64,000 nucleotides of DNA from Eleusine coracana subsp. coracana (Eukaryota > Streptophyta > Magnoliopsida > Poales > Poaceae): contig CM064417.1 in assembly GCA_032690845.1 (NCBI GenBank), positions 22,732,808 through 22,796,807 on the forward strand. Reading direction: 5' to 3'. The first letter of the stretch is position 1. Every line of letters starts with the position of its first letter. Both the position numbers and the translations under genes were made by a program. The notes below the pieces were generated by a model. The model was not told the DNA's origin, did not search any database, and saw only the letters and a list, made by a program, of their open reading frames with translations. Positions 12,459 to 23,922 of this stretch are shown here, piece after piece.

Positions 12459-12562
12459 TGTTGACGGTTGTTAAATACCATTTCCGACCATCAATATTAC
12501 CAACAAACATTTCTGGCTTTGTGGCTAAGGCAACTTAGTGACGATGCTAAGAAATGTCAATA
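12459..12562 (+). repeat. 5' LTR of element A, reduced to its two ends
   Basis: Starts TGTTGACGGTTGTTAAATAC like all the forward Athila LTRs here, then passes after about 45 bp directly to the LTR tail (CATTTCTGGCTTTG ... GTCAATA). Related LTRs are 1.1-2.5 kb long, so over 1 kb, including the promoter, was deleted. The join lies near 12504. Confidence 0.8.
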
Positions 12563-12570
12563 AGCATTTC

Positions 12571-12590
12571 TGGCACCGTTGCTGGGGAGG
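12571..12590 (+). other. PBS of element A
   Basis: TGGCACCGTTGCTGGGGAGG, a slightly decayed form of the Athila PBS TGGCGCCGTTGCCGGGG, complementary to tRNA-Asp according to the literature on this lineage. Confidence 0.85.
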
Positions 12591-12707
12591 GCAAATTGGT
12601 CAAAAAAATTACCTATGTTCTATACTTGCACATGAGATTATTTGCAATTTGCTCAAATAGGCTAAACTTGTCTGTTTTTTTCCTTTTGTGGGAAAACAGG
12701 GTAGTGC

Positions 12708-13090
12708 ATGACCGGCTTCACCTTGCCTGAAAATTATATTGAAGCTCCCGAACAACTCTTGAGAAGGGTACGTGCACGTCTAGTCCCTCCCTAGAAGTTT
12801 GTGTCTGCAAGTGAACCAGTCATTACCGCACCATCAAGCTTCAAGGTCATGGCCCAGAAGAGTCTTCGTGATTTATCTGCTCCCTCGGCATCCAACATTC
12901 CTGTTGCATCCAATATCACAGGAGATGTGAATTTCGAGATCAAGACGGGTCTCATTACCATGGTGCAAGCCAGCCCATTCTGTGGGAAGGCCAATGAAGA
13001 CGCCAACGCCCATCTGCAACAGTTTCTAAAGATTTGCAGCACCTTCAAGATGAAGGACGTCTCTCAAGACGCCATTGTTTACATCTGCTA
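12708..13090 (+). pseudogene. Athila gag, N-terminal part (element A)
   Basis: Frame starts MTGF at 12708 and meets TAG at 12792 after 28 codons; the same frame then stays open to about 13087. It contains MAQKSLRDLS, NFEIKTGLITMVQASPFCG and ANEDANAHLQQFLKICSTFKM, the conserved Athila-type retrotransposon gag start. At about 13079 it is cut by the inverted Athila fragment and resumes, with about 550 bp missing, at 15506. The in-frame stop is shared with other copies (see findings). Confidence 0.85.
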
Positions 13091-14113
13091 TGTCACGCCA
13101 AATGAATAGACCTGGGCAAGGTGCCAGAACTACTTGTTGGTAGAACTCAACAGATGGTTAGTGGGCAAGTTAAATCCGCAAGCGCACAGACATCCCATTG
13201 TAGTATTTCACCACTGAATTACTCTAATGGTTGTCATTTATAGTTCTCCCAAGGGAAGGCGGCAGTCAAGAGATTGCATGTTCATAACCATATAACTAAT
13301 AATATACCAAAGTCATAGATAGGGGTAAGGATAATAAAGATATTGGGTAGTGACACACAAAAAAAATCCAACCTAACATTAACACAAAGCCTAGGTTAAG
13401 TGGGTTAATGAGGAGTCAAGCTAGATCCTTATGTACTTCTATAATCCTGTCTATAGGTTAAATACATGCAATACATACAGGCTAGGTTCTATGTTAGGCC
13501 AGAACAAGGAGGACTAAGCACAGCAGGGCTGACACCACCTACTGGCAACCCTTCACTAGGACGCGTGACATTAAAGCTATTAAGTCCTTAATGCCAGTCT
13601 TAGGGTCATGTGACAATAAGGCAATCAAGTCCTTAATGTCACACCTATTCCTATTCATGGGGCAACCAAAATCTCATGGTTATTTACCAACCTAAGCATG
13701 ATGCTTACATTGCTAAATAATACTCTCAATCCTCATGGGACTCAGGCCCTTCGGACCAACAAGTCTAGAATAAGAGTACACCTAACCTTGACCCGACGGA
13801 TCAACAAGTGAAGTATTATAACATGCATAACTCTGACCCTACAGATCAACAAGTAAAGGGCTAGGACATGCATAGCTTTAACCCTACGGATTAACAAGCT
13901 ACAGACATAGAACACATGACTCTAACCCTATGGATTAACAAGTCATGGACTAAGGCATATCTATCCACAATATGCATTACACGAGTATGAGGACATAGGT
14001 TGACTAGCATAGGTATGTGAAGCATATAATAACCTAACATAACTTGGCAATAACCATATACAAAGCACATGACTATCACACTAGTACAAAGATAAGGCAT
14101 ATGCAATAAAGAA

Positions 14114-14118
<5 letters not shown>

Positions 14119-14187
<69 letters not shown>
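14119..14187. repeat. (TAA)n microsatellite, about 23 units
   Basis: Uninterrupted ATA/TAA run inside the minus-strand Athila LTR. The long Ile-rich minus frame over it is an artefact of the repeat. Confidence 0.95.
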
Positions 14188-14189
<2 letters not shown>

Positions 14190-14362
14190 GGAATAAGTCT
14201 TACAAGAGAGGACGTAGAACTAACCCAAAAGCTCTCCAAGACTAGGTCGAGGACCTCAAGACAGCTCTCCTCTCTCCTAAACTCCACTAAAACCTAGAGA
14301 CTAAATGTAATGCTAGAGAATGGATTCTTCTTGGTATGTGTTAAGGAGTCAGCCGCACCCTT

Positions 14363-14371
14363 CTATTTATA
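14363..14371 (-). promoter_or_regulatory. TATA box of the inverted Athila LTR
   Basis: Minus strand TATAAATAG. Its position, downstream of the TTCGGCCGAA pair by about 115-150 bp, is the same as in the forward LTR of element E. Confidence 0.6.
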
Positions 14372-15505
14372 GGGGCCCAAAGGCAGTTCTGAGGTCGGTA
14401 ACTCCCACCCTAAGGGGGACAACCGCCTTTGGAGAGTTGGTGGGAAACCACCATAGGAAGATGGGCCTCATTGGGACCACTCCTTGTTCGGTCGAACTGG
14501 ACTATTCGGCCGAATAGGGGTGGGGCGCACTAGCCCCTCGGTTCTTCTGGCGCACTGTTGGGTGGCCCCCTTTGACTCCTCCCCGGTTTAGGCCTTCTAT
14601 ATATCGGTTTGGTGCTGTAGGTGGGCCATTTAATTCGTGGGAATCCCTGTTGGTGAGCTCTAATTGGCCGGAGGTGTACTTTCTTGGATCTTGCTCCATT
14701 TCTCCACTCCTTTTATATATATTCTCTACATGCACATAAATCTTCAAGGACAAGTGGAATTTTTTTAATCCAAGCTAACATGCGTGTATGAAATGCTAAG
14801 TCTTCTCTTATTTGTGGCTATATTGACGGTCAAAATTGGTATTTAACGACCGTTAACAAGACCCTCCAAGTTGAACTTTGCTCATCCCGAGCAAAGCTAA
14901 ACTTAGGCTTTGTTGATGAGGAGTTGCTACGATGTCTTACTTTTAATATACCCAAGTGCACAACTAAGACACTCTACATAGGATTGAATAAGTCGACACG
15001 ATTACTTCACCTTTTGATTTACCTATGGGGCGTTGTAGCTTCTCCAAATCTTGCATTGTTGGAAAACAGAACAGTCTGTAGGACTCCCAATTTACCTACT
15101 CTCTCTGATCGACTTTAGCCTAGAGGTTATTAATTTTTGTGATAAATCTAATTTTCTCAAATGATTCACTCAGATCGCTCAAAGTGTATAAATCCCTCAC
15201 CAAGCCTAACAATGCCTCAAAAATCCTTTGAAATGTGTGGGGGATTTGGTGGAGTAGAATGGAGACTCTTTTTATTTGTCTCTCCCTTTATTTGGCAGTA
15301 TTGGATATCTTTTCTTTCTTTCTTTTTCTTTCAAGCTCTTCATGGAGCAAGAGTTTTTTTGTCAAGCTCTTCATGGAGCAAGAATCTCTTTTTTCGATAG
15401 CCATAACTTTGATTGCCTTGGAGAGAGATCAATCATGAAGACAGAGTCTTTATTTTGTGGATGGATGGTGTGACATGGGTGGTTGCTAATTTCTAGTTTG
15501 GAAAC

Positions 15506-15860
15506 ATAGCGTGATGTGCGCGGTCACTCGGGCAATGACTGCCATGAGTTTCATGAGGACGTGTTGTACATTAACAACAACAACAACAACAATGACTATC
15601 GTCCACAAGGAGGCAACGGGTGGAATCAACCATGCCCGTATTATCAATGAGGTAACAACTTCAACTCTTCCAACAATCAACCCTCCTTTAAAGATCTTGT
15701 CTTAGGCCAAGCTAAAATTAATGAAACCTTTACTAAAAAGCTTTCGTGCTAATCACAAGACTTTAGAAAGTGTTAATGCTAAGTTAGAAGGTCTTGCTTC
15801 TACCTTTAAGAATCAGCTTAGCTTTAATAAAATGGTAGAGACCCAACTAGCCTAGCTAGC
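15506..15860 (+). pseudogene. Athila gag, C-terminal part (element A)
   Basis: Resumes at the zinc knuckle: GHSGNDC is present but the first two Cys are lost through a small deletion (E has CEVCGNMGHSGNDC). Then follow DVLY and an Asn run encoded by (AAC)n, DYRPQGGNGWNQPCPYYQ, a stop, and NSSNNQPSFKDLVLGQAKINE. All of this is colinear with element E 54855-55140. Frameshifts follow. Confidence 0.75.
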
Positions 15861-15869
15861 TGCTGCTAT

Positions 15870-16459
15870 TCCTCCCTTAGAGTTAGGGAAGATTCCGGGG
15901 CAACCTGAGTCTCCCGTTGAAAATATTAATGCGGTTACTATGAGAGAGGGTAAAACCACATGGGATCCGCCATAACCTAACACTACAAGGAAGGACAAGG
16001 AAAAGGAAAAGGAAGTACCCTTTGACAAGGATGAAATAGCATACGCCGCGAAGATGGCTCCGCATGAGTTCTTTGACACCACCACTATGCCATTTCCCCA
16101 TCGAAACAGGAAGCTGACTATGGATGAGCAATTCACCCGCTTTGTTGAAGTTATCCAAAAGATCCACATTAATGTGCCCTTGTTGGATGCGATGCAAGTT
16201 CCAACTTATGCCCGCAACCTTAGGGACATCCTCAGCAACAAGCATTCCATGCCCACCATAGAAGTTGTGAAGTTGATGGAAGAGTGTAGCGCAGCTATAC
16301 TCAACCGACTTCCTGAAAAGAAGAAGGATCCTGGGTGCCCCATGATCACTTGCTCGATCGGGGCACAAAAATTCGACCAAGCCTTGTGCGACCTTGATGC
16401 AAGCGTAAGCGTGATGCTCAAGGCAGTCTTTGATAAGCTGAACTATGCAGCTCTATCTC
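15870..16459 (+). pseudogene. Athila pre-protease and protease N part (element A)
   Basis: An open frame from about 16054 gives MAPHEFF, a linker with FVEVIQKIHINVPLLDAMQ, then CSIGAQKFDQALCDLDASVSVM. The last part is the retropepsin active-site region; element E has DLGAS where this copy has DLDAS, so the Gly after the catalytic Asp is mutated. Element C interrupts at 16459 and protease resumes in frame at 36735. The open frame of 198 codons in this region runs on artificially into C. Confidence 0.82.
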
Positions 16460-17572
16460 TGTTGTTGCCAAAAAATGACGGTCGATCCTCATTGTGCAGA
16501 CATGAGGGTTGGAAGATCTGCTTAGCTCCAGTGCAAGTCCAATGGCATGCGGTAGAGGGTGCTTGGTGTGCCATTCAGTTTGACCTTTCAACTAGTAAGG
16601 TGTGTGCCTGCATGTTGACCGACGATGGTTTCCAGGCGGAGAGTCGATGAAGACTAAGTCGATGCAGGCACAGAGTTGATCCGAGCATAGAGTCGATCCG
16701 GGCGTAGTCGATGCAAAATGTGTTGTCGCTAAAAACCGATAGTCGATCCTCAGCGTACAAACACGAGGCCTGTGAGATCTGCTTAGCTCCAGTGCAGGTC
16801 AAACGGTGTGCGGTAGAGGGGCGTGCCATAAAGCGTGTTGACTAAAAAAATCTCCACGCATGACCTAGGAGTTCTACTTAGCTCCAGTGCAGGCTCAAAC
16901 TAAACCGGGGAGTGCCAATTGATTTTCCTTGCAAATTAACAAAGAGACAAACGATTAAATGACATTGGGTCATCGGCCATGCTAAGGCCCATGATAGGGG
17001 ATGGTCCATAGGGCACATCAAAGTAAGCAGCAATAGTAGAAGCGCACTAGCAGACTTGCAATGAATATGCAGTGCAGACCCATCAGCTGGGCAACCAGCC
17101 CATCGGCTAAGCCTCGGACAACTCATCGGTAGGACCATGGATGGCCTATCGGCATACTGACCGGGAATAACCAGGAGGCGGGCCACGGAACCAATGTGCA
17201 ACCACACAATGCGTGCATATAAACAACTTTACAATGAAGAAAGACTTGTCAACACGCGGGTCAAAACAAAGTGCATCAGCCATCTACTGATCTGATTAAT
17301 AGGCCACGAGCCGACACGCCAATACAGACAAATCCTATTGGGCCAGACAATTACATGCACTAAACAAGGCCAACAAGATAAAGACATGCATCGACAACAT
17401 AGAAATATTAAGGCAGAGCATTTTAACTATTCGGGAGAAAAATCTAGCCAAAGTACATCGGTAGCATGATAATAAGAAATGATCTATTAAACAAACATGG
17501 GTAATAGCAGATACACAGATCGATTGCAAGAAAGCATGAGTAATAACATATCGGCAAATAGACAAATAAGAT

Positions 17573-18212
17573 TGATGAGGACATCAACGACATACGAATA
17601 ATGACGACGGAAGATGGCGCGTCAAACCAAGTTGTCACGCCTCCACCTCTCGTCATCGCGCCTCTGCGGGTTACGGATCCATCTTCTAACGAGACAATGG
17701 CGTACAAGGGCCCAATCACTAGAGCTCGAGCCCAAGAATTGAAGACGGTTTTGATGCTAAGGAACGACGGCCCAGGATGACGCCGCCCAAAGGCCCACGT
17801 GGCCCAAGTCGCGCGACTACCTCTCCACCGCGTGCCTCTCCACTTCAGCCGGCCCTAGATGCCGCGTCCTACCCCTATTTAGTCAAGGACTGCGCCCATT
17901 GCAATCTTTGAGTTTTGTTTTAAGTTTAGCTTAGCTATACATCCGTCTCTCGGCGTGAATTCAGAACTCCACCTTCGTGTAATACATCAGATTACTCGCC
18001 TCTAATTCTTGCTCGTTCTTCGATTGCGCGTAAGAATTGATCCTCGTGATCAGATTGATCTTGTTTACCGCAAGGTTAATATCCTCCAGAAGTTGGTTTA
18101 GCGATTGCATTGGCGCTTCGGCTTGCTCGTCGTAGTCGGATCGTGAGGGTCGACATCCACCAAATCGAAGTTATCTCCACTCGCCGAAAGATCGGGCACT
18201 CTACACCTATCA
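17573..18212 (+). repeat. 5' LTR of element B
   Basis: TGATGAGGAC ... CACCTATCA. It carries the pol-tail sequence GGCCCAATCACTAGAGCTCG in open frame, with CGA where the 3' LTR has TGA. A TATA-like CCTATTTAGTC lies near 17873. Downstream, AGTAGTGTCAGATTCC (18213 on) is in the PBS position and resembles a decayed tRNA-Met-type PBS. Confidence 0.9.
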
Positions 18213-18648
18213 AGTAGTGTCAGATTCCAGTGTTTCTCGGTGAGTTTATCCAAGTCCACATAAACTGAAAACTACAAAAAAAAAGTTTACCCCAGTACTG
18301 TTTTGAGCCTCGCACTTTCGTTCAATAATTTGCGTTGTTGAGTTTTTGTGCTTTCGCTTTTGATCATTGCTGGTACACTATGTTTTATCATTTTCTGCCC
18401 ATCATCATCATATCCTTCCGCCGTGCCACGTGTTTTCACCCCCAAAGTTTGCTTTCCACGGCATCTGTTTACCCCGTCTCGCTCTCCTAATTGGCCAATC
18501 ACTTGCCAGGTTTTTCCACTACACCGTGAGTCCGGGTCAATCACGTGCCTCGCCGACGCTTTCGGTCGATCGAGTCCTACTCGATTACGTCGTAACCCGC
18601 TCGCCTCGCCCTGTGTTTGGTTCTGTTCGGTTCCGTGTGTCCCTCCTC

Positions 18649-18714
<66 letters not shown>

Positions 18715-19183
18715 CGCTTGTGCTTAATTGCTTATTTGAGGTCTCATTGTTTATATTTTTAGAAAAAGGTATAAAAAAAGAAAAAAAAGAAAAAAAAAGA
18801 GAAAAAAGAGCGGCCGAGCAACACAGGCGACGCGTTCTTGCTGCACTTTGTTTTGATCCTTCTTCCTTCCTCTTGCACTTGTGCCGGCGACAATCTTTTC
18901 GCATTTAGCACCATTATTCACCTTTACAGTTATTGTTTGAATTGTGCTAACCCTTGGATTGAGTGCAGCCTCCTAGCCCCACAAATTTTCTACTACGAGT
19001 AGGTTTTTGTTTCACCACGCAATCGCTCCTCCAATCATCCACCGGTTTTAACTGTGGTTGCAGTTCACGCTTGCGTGCTTGGTAAGGACGGGTAAGAATT
19101 TGATAACAGCTTTTTGATTGAGTTTTTCATCCACCACTCACCTCTCGTTGTAGGATCCCGCTTTTTGTATTGCTTGTGTTTCT
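18213..19183 (+). other. Leader of element B with (GA)n and A-rich tract
   Basis: Untranslated leader between PBS and gag, nearly 1 kb. It contains an uninterrupted (GA)n run of about 62 bases at 18651-18712 and a purine tract of A and G at 18768-18810. The long open frames crossing it on both strands (around 18287-18908) come from the dinucleotide repeat and are not genes. Confidence 0.75.
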
Positions 19184-20290
19184 ATGGCAGAAAACAGCTC
19201 AAAGTCAGAGGAGCTCACCCTCCAGGATGTCCAGGCACAGGTTGATGGTCTACAAAATGACATGAAGACGATGCACGAGAGACTTGACTCTACGGTCACT
19301 TCGTCGAATGAGCGTTTTAATCAACTGGACCTCGCTGATACGGCTGCCCGCACCACACTCACGACGATCATCACTCGTCTTGAGGCCATGACGACGCAGC
19401 TTGGGACCATGACGACTCAGCTCACGGAGTTGCAAAATGCACGTGACAACGGCGCCGACACCGAGCAGGACGACGACAATCGCCGTGGTCGTGCTCGTAG
19501 GGTACGTGTTCCTATTAATGATTCTTTTGCCAAAATAAATTTTCGTATTCCCACTTTTAATGGCAAATATGATCCGGGTGTTTATCTTGATTGGGAATTA
19601 GAGGTTGAACAAAAATTTGCATGCCATGATATTCCTGCTAATTTACAAGTTAAGGCTGCTATTAGTGAATTTATTGAATTTGCTTTACTTTGATGGCGTG
19701 AGTATAGACAAAGATATCCTGATAATATTCCAGTCACTTGGACGGCACTAAAAGCTGCTATGCGTCATCGTTTTGTGCCGTCATATTATGCTAGAGATTT
19801 GCTTAATCAAATGCAGCATTTTCAACAAGGTTCACTTTCCGTAGAGGATTATTATCAAGCTTTGTAAAAGGGTATGATTCGCTGTGGTTTAGTTGAACTG
19901 GATGCTGCTGCTATGGCTTGCTTTAGGGGTGGGTTAAATCGTAAAATTCAGAATATTCTTGATTATAAGAATTTTGATGATATGACCACCTTATTTGAAT
20001 ATGCTTGTAAAGCTAAACATGAAGTGTAGGATCGATAATCTTTGTCAAGACCTAACATTTTTGTAGGGTCCAAGACGCCTTCAGCTCCACGGTCGACACC
20101 TCCTTCCACGTCGCGCGACCACTCCTCGACCACGTCCAAGTCGAGTGCTCCATCCATGGCCAAATCTGCCTCGATCATGCCGTCCTCCTCATCGTCTGGA
20201 CGAGCTCGTGATATTCAGTGTCACCGTTGCCGAGGATTTGGTCATGTGATACGCGATTATCCAAATAAACGAACTATATTGATTCGTGAC
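19184..20290 (+). pseudogene. CRM-type gag (element B), four in-frame stops
   Basis: ATG at 19184. Residues 10-85 form a predicted coiled coil. The capsid-like core has INFRIPTFNGKYDPG, EQKFACHDIP, then VTWTALKAAMRHRFVPSYYA, DLLNQMQHFQQGS and MACFRGGLNRKIQ, all matching CRM gag as I remember it. Stops: TGA at 19691 (between LL and WRE, a Trp position), TAA at 19867, TAG at 20026 and TGA-free TAA at 20035. The zinc knuckle CHRCRGFGHVIRDY (20219 on) has Tyr for the last Cys. Each change fits one C-to-T or G-to-A transition. Confidence 0.88.
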
Positions 20291-21087
20291 GACGGTGGGT
20301 ATTCTTCTGCTAGTGATTCTGAGGATATTCAGCAGACTATGCTTGCCACTAATCATGCAGATAATACGGAGCTTCATGTCGACTCTAGTGCCGCTGATAG
20401 GTATGCAACTCTTGTTATGCAGCGTGTTCTTAGTACACAGGTCATTCAGGATGAAAAGCATCAGCGCCACAATATTTTTCATATCAAAGGCGTTGTGCAA
20501 GAACGAGCGGTCCGTATAATCATCGATGGTGGTAGTTGCAACAATTTGGCCAGTACGACCTTGGTGGAGCAGTTGTCATTGCCAACAAGGAAGCACCCAC
20601 ATCCTTATCACGTTCAATGGCTTAATGATGGTGGCAAAATAAAGGTAACGCGCTCGGTACGTGTTTCTTTCTCTCTTGGCGCCTATTCTGATTTTGTAGA
20701 TTGTGATGTTGTTCCAATGGAAGCATGCTCTTTGTTGCTTGGCCGTCCTTGGCAATATGATGTTGATAGTGTTCATTATGGTCGCTCCAATTATTATTCC
20801 TTCATGTTTAAGGGTCAGAAAATTGTTATTCAGCCTATGACACCTGAACAAGTTCTTAAAGATGATATTGCTCGAGCGACAAAAGCTGCAAAATTGGTTA
20901 CATCGCCTCCTATTGCACTTGTTCAACATGAGATCAAATTGAATAACCCTATCTTGCTTGCTACACGTGCTGATTTTGATGAATTACATGATGCTAATCT
21001 GCTTTGCTATGCGCTAGTTTGCTCTCGTATGCTTGTTTCACTAGATGAGGCGCCTATGTTGCATATTCCTCCTGCTGTTGCTAACCT
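20291..21087 (+). pseudogene. Retropepsin region of element B
   Basis: Open from 20042 to about 21090 in one frame. The active site reads IIIDGGSCNN (Asp at 20525), then LVEQLSLPT, VDCDVVPMEACSLLLGRPWQYD (flap and dimer region), and HYGRSNYYSFMFKGQ, as in CRM/Gypsy proteases. The first two thirds are intact. Near 21088 the frame must change to enter RT: the current frame ends soon after while the RT frame starts at DYKDIFPAELP. Confidence 0.85.
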
Positions 21088-22524
21088 TTGCAGGACTATA
21101 AAGATATTTTTCCCGCTGAATTGCCACCGGGTCTTCCTCCTATTCGTGGCATAGAACATCAGATTGATTTAATTCCAGGCGCACAGCTTCCTAATCGCGC
21201 CCCATACCGCACAAATCCTGAGGAGTCGAAAGAAATTCAGCGTCAAGTACAGGCATTGCTTGATAAAGGTTACATTCATGAGTCTCTCAGCCCTTGTTCG
21301 GTTCCTGTTTTGCTTGTTCCTAAGAAAGATGGTTCTTGGCGTATGTGTGTAGATTGTCGTGCAATTAACAATATTATAATTCGTTATCGATATCCTATAC
21401 CACGCTTTGATGATATGCTTGAAGAACTTAGTGGTGCTACAATTTTCTCTAAGGTTGATTTGTGTAGTGATTACCATCAGATAAGAATGAAATTAGAAGA
21501 TGAATGGAAAATGACTTTTAAAACTAAATTTGGCTTGTATGAATGGTTGGTTATGCCGTTTGGATTGTCTAATGCTCCTAGCACTTTTATGCGCTTAATG
21601 AATGAAGTTCTTCGGCCTTTCATTGGAATATTTGTTGTTGTCTATTTTGATGATATCCTTATATACAGCAAATCCATGAATGAGCATTTAGATCATTTGT
21701 GTGCTGTTCTTGATGCTTTGCGTGCTGCTCACTTGTTTGGGAACATGAAAAAATGCACTTTTTGCACGCAACGTGTTTCATTTCTTGGATATGTTGTTAC
21801 TCCACAGGGCATTGAGGTGGATAGCAGCAAGGTGGACGCCATTCAGTGTTGGCCCCAACCGACGACGATCACACAGGTTCGCCGTTTTCTTGGTCTTGAA
21901 GGCTTTTATCGTCGTTTTGTGCGAGATTTCAGTTCTATTGCTGCACCATTACATGAACTGACCAAGAAGGGTGCGCCATTTGAGTGGGGCGCATTACAAG
22001 CTGACGCATTCAACACTTTAAAGGAACGGTTAACTCATGGTCCTCTCTTACAATTGTCTAATTTTGATAAAGTGTTTGAATTGGAACGTGATGCTAGTGG
22101 AATTGGTTTGGGTGTTGTTTTGTTGCAAGATCATAAACCCATTGCTTATTTTAGTGAGAAGTTAAGTGGTGCTGCTCTTAAATATTCCATTTATGATAAA
22201 GAACTTTATGCTTTAGTAAGAACTTTGCAAACATGGCAGCATTATTTATGGCCTCATGAATTTATTATTCATTCTAATCATGAGGCTTTGAAACATATTA
22301 GAACCCAAACTAATCTGAACCGTCGTCATGCTAAATGGGTTGAATTTATTGAATCTTTTCTGTACATCATTAAACATAAAAACGGGAAGGAAAATATGAT
22401 TGCCGATGCTTTGTCTTGTCGTTATATGATGCTGTCCCAATTAGACTTTAAAATCTTTGGTTTGCAAGCTTTGAAAGATCAATATGTGAATGATGCTGAT
22501 TTTCGTGATATTATGATGCATTGA
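21088..22524 (+). pseudogene. Reverse transcriptase and RNase H of element B
   Basis: 478 codons open. RT motifs in order: GLPPIRGIEHQIDLIPG, KDGSWRMCVDCRAIN, FSKVDLCSDYHQIR, FGLSNAPSTFMRLMN, catalytic YFDD at 21643-21654, and KKCTFCTQRVSFLGYVV. RNase H follows: ERDASGIGLGVVLLQ, YDKELYALVRTLQ, then IHSNHEALKH where functional enzymes have Asp (TDHE), a G-to-A change at an active-site residue. The linker ends at a TGA at 22522 just before IN. RT catalytic residues remain, but the frame upstream is broken. Confidence 0.9.
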
Positions 22525-23922
22525 AAGGATGGCAAACCTTGGGGCAAATTTCATATGCAGGATGGGTTCTTGTTTCGTGCTAACAAGCTGTGTATTCCAG
22601 CTAGCTCGGTTCGTCTTTTATTGTTACAAGAGTCGCATGGAGGTGGTCTTATGGGTCACTTCGGCGTTTTCAAGACACATGAGGTGTTGGCCGACCCTTT
22701 CTTTTGGCCACGGATGCACCGTGATGTTGAGTGCCTTGTTGCACGCTGTACTACATGTCAAAAAGCTAAATCTCATTTGGGTAATCATGGTTTGTATATG
22801 CCCTTGCCTGTTCTCTCTTATCCTTGGCATGATATTTCGATGGATTTTGTTTTGGGATTGCCTCGCACTAAGAAGGGGAGGGACAATATTTTTGTTGTTG
22901 TTGATCGTTTCTCTAAAATGGCTCACTTTATAGCTTGTCATAAAACTGATGATGCCTCAAATGTTGCTGAATTGTTCTTTAGAGAGATTGTTAGATTGCA
23001 TGGAATTCCTAAAACAATTGTCTCTGATCGTGATGCTAAGTTTCTTAGTCATTTTTGGCGTTCTCTTTGGAATAAATTAGGAACTAAGCTGCTGTTTAGT
23101 ACTACTTGTCATCCTCGAACTGATGGGCAAACTGAGGTAGTAAATAGAACTTTGTCTGCTATGCTTAGAACTGTTCTAGATAAAAACTTGAGACGTTGGG
23201 AAGATTGTTTACCTCATGTTGAATTTGCTAATAATCGTGCTACACATTCTGCCACTAAGATGTGTCCTTTTGAGGTTGTTTATGGCTATGTTCCTAGGGC
23301 GCCTATTGATTTGTTTGCTATTGATGCTGAAGATGAACCACATGTTGATGCTCTTGCTCATATTGATCACATGAAACAATTGCATGAAGAAACACAACAC
23401 AACATTGACGTTGCTAATAAAAAGTATCAAGTTGCTGGTAGTAAAGGTAGAAAACATATTTCTTTTGAACCTGGTGATTTGGTTTGGTTGCACTTACGTA
23501 AAGATAGATTTCCTACTTTGCATCGTTCTAAATTGATGCCTCGTGCTGCTGGTCCTTTTAAAGTGCTAACCAAGATTAACGATAATGCTTATGTTCTTGA
23601 CTTGCCCATGGAGTTTGGTGTTTCCAGTAGTTTTAATGTTGCAGATTTGAAACCATACTTGGGTGAGGATGATGAGTTGCTGTTGAGGATGACTTCACTT
23701 CAAGAAGGGGAGGATGATGAGGACATCAACGACATATGAATAATGACGACGGAAGATGGCGCGTCAAACCAAGTTGTCACGCCTCCACCTCTCGTCATCG
23801 TGCCCCCGCGAGTTACGGATCCATATTCTAACGAGACGACGACGTACAAGGGCCCAATCACTAGAGCTCGAGCCCAGGAATTGAAGACGGTTTTGATGCT
23901 AAGGAACGACGGTCCAGAATGA
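22525..23922 (+). pseudogene. Integrase of element B with CR-like tail into 3' LTR
   Basis: Zinc-binding HHCC region (HGGGLMGHFGVFKTHEVL, CTTCQKAKS), catalytic Asp at 22843, Asp at 23026 and Glu at 23134 giving D-X35-E, and a GPF module (AAGPFKVLTKINDNAYVLDLP). The frame then runs DLKPYLGEDDELLLRMTSLQ into the 3' LTR start (DDEDI). A TGA at 23737 is CGA in the 5' LTR; beyond it the same frame continues through GPITRARAQEL to a TGA at 23920. A pol tail inside the 3' LTR is a known CRM trait (CR motif). No chromodomain is seen. Confidence 0.88.
23701..23714 (+). other. Polypurine tract of element B
   Basis: AGAAGGGGAGG-type purine run directly before the 3' LTR start. It also encodes the Gln-Glu-Gly-Glu of the pol tail. 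Confidence 0.8.

Larger units (their letters stand above)
13135..14858 (-). repeat. Athila-type LTR, minus strand
   Basis: Minus-strand start TGTTAACGGTCGTTAAATAC at 14858. The conserved late-LTR phrase about a GGTGAAATACTACAAT motif and CGCTTGCGGATTT is at 13165-13215, and the LTR ends near 13135. It contains the paired palindrome region (GTTCGGTCGAAC and ATTCGGCCGAAT, 14487-14516), a minus-strand TATA at 14363-14371, and the conserved GCCAGTAGGTGGTGTCAGCC block near 13531-13557. A (TAA)n run lies within it. Confidence 0.75.
13079..15505 (-). mobile_element. Inverted Athila fragment: leader, LTR, 3' tail
   Basis: On the minus strand this reads 3' internal tail (15505-14859), LTR (14858-13135), PBS-like TTCTGGCACC followed by leader (13134 down to about 13079). 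The tail matches the plus-strand region just before the LTR of element E (for example GCAACTCCTCATCAACAA against GCAACTCCTGATCAACAA). It sits inside gag of element A. An LTR flanked by internal sequence on both sides is not a normal solo LTR or simple insertion. Confidence 0.7.

Noticed and set aside
14081..14287. Ile-rich minus-strand frame
   Set aside because: Created by the (TAA)n microsatellite inside an LTR.
13135..14858. Simple solo LTR
   Set aside because: It is flanked by the PPT-side tail on one side and a PBS-side leader on the other, so it is part of a larger fragment.
18287..18908. Overlapping open frames of about 200 codons on both strands
   Set aside because: They exist because the (GA)n and A/G-rich tracts contain no stops; the region is the leader of element B between PBS and gag.
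20576..20929. Minus-strand frames over element B
   Set aside because: Shadows of the gag-pol frame on the other strand.
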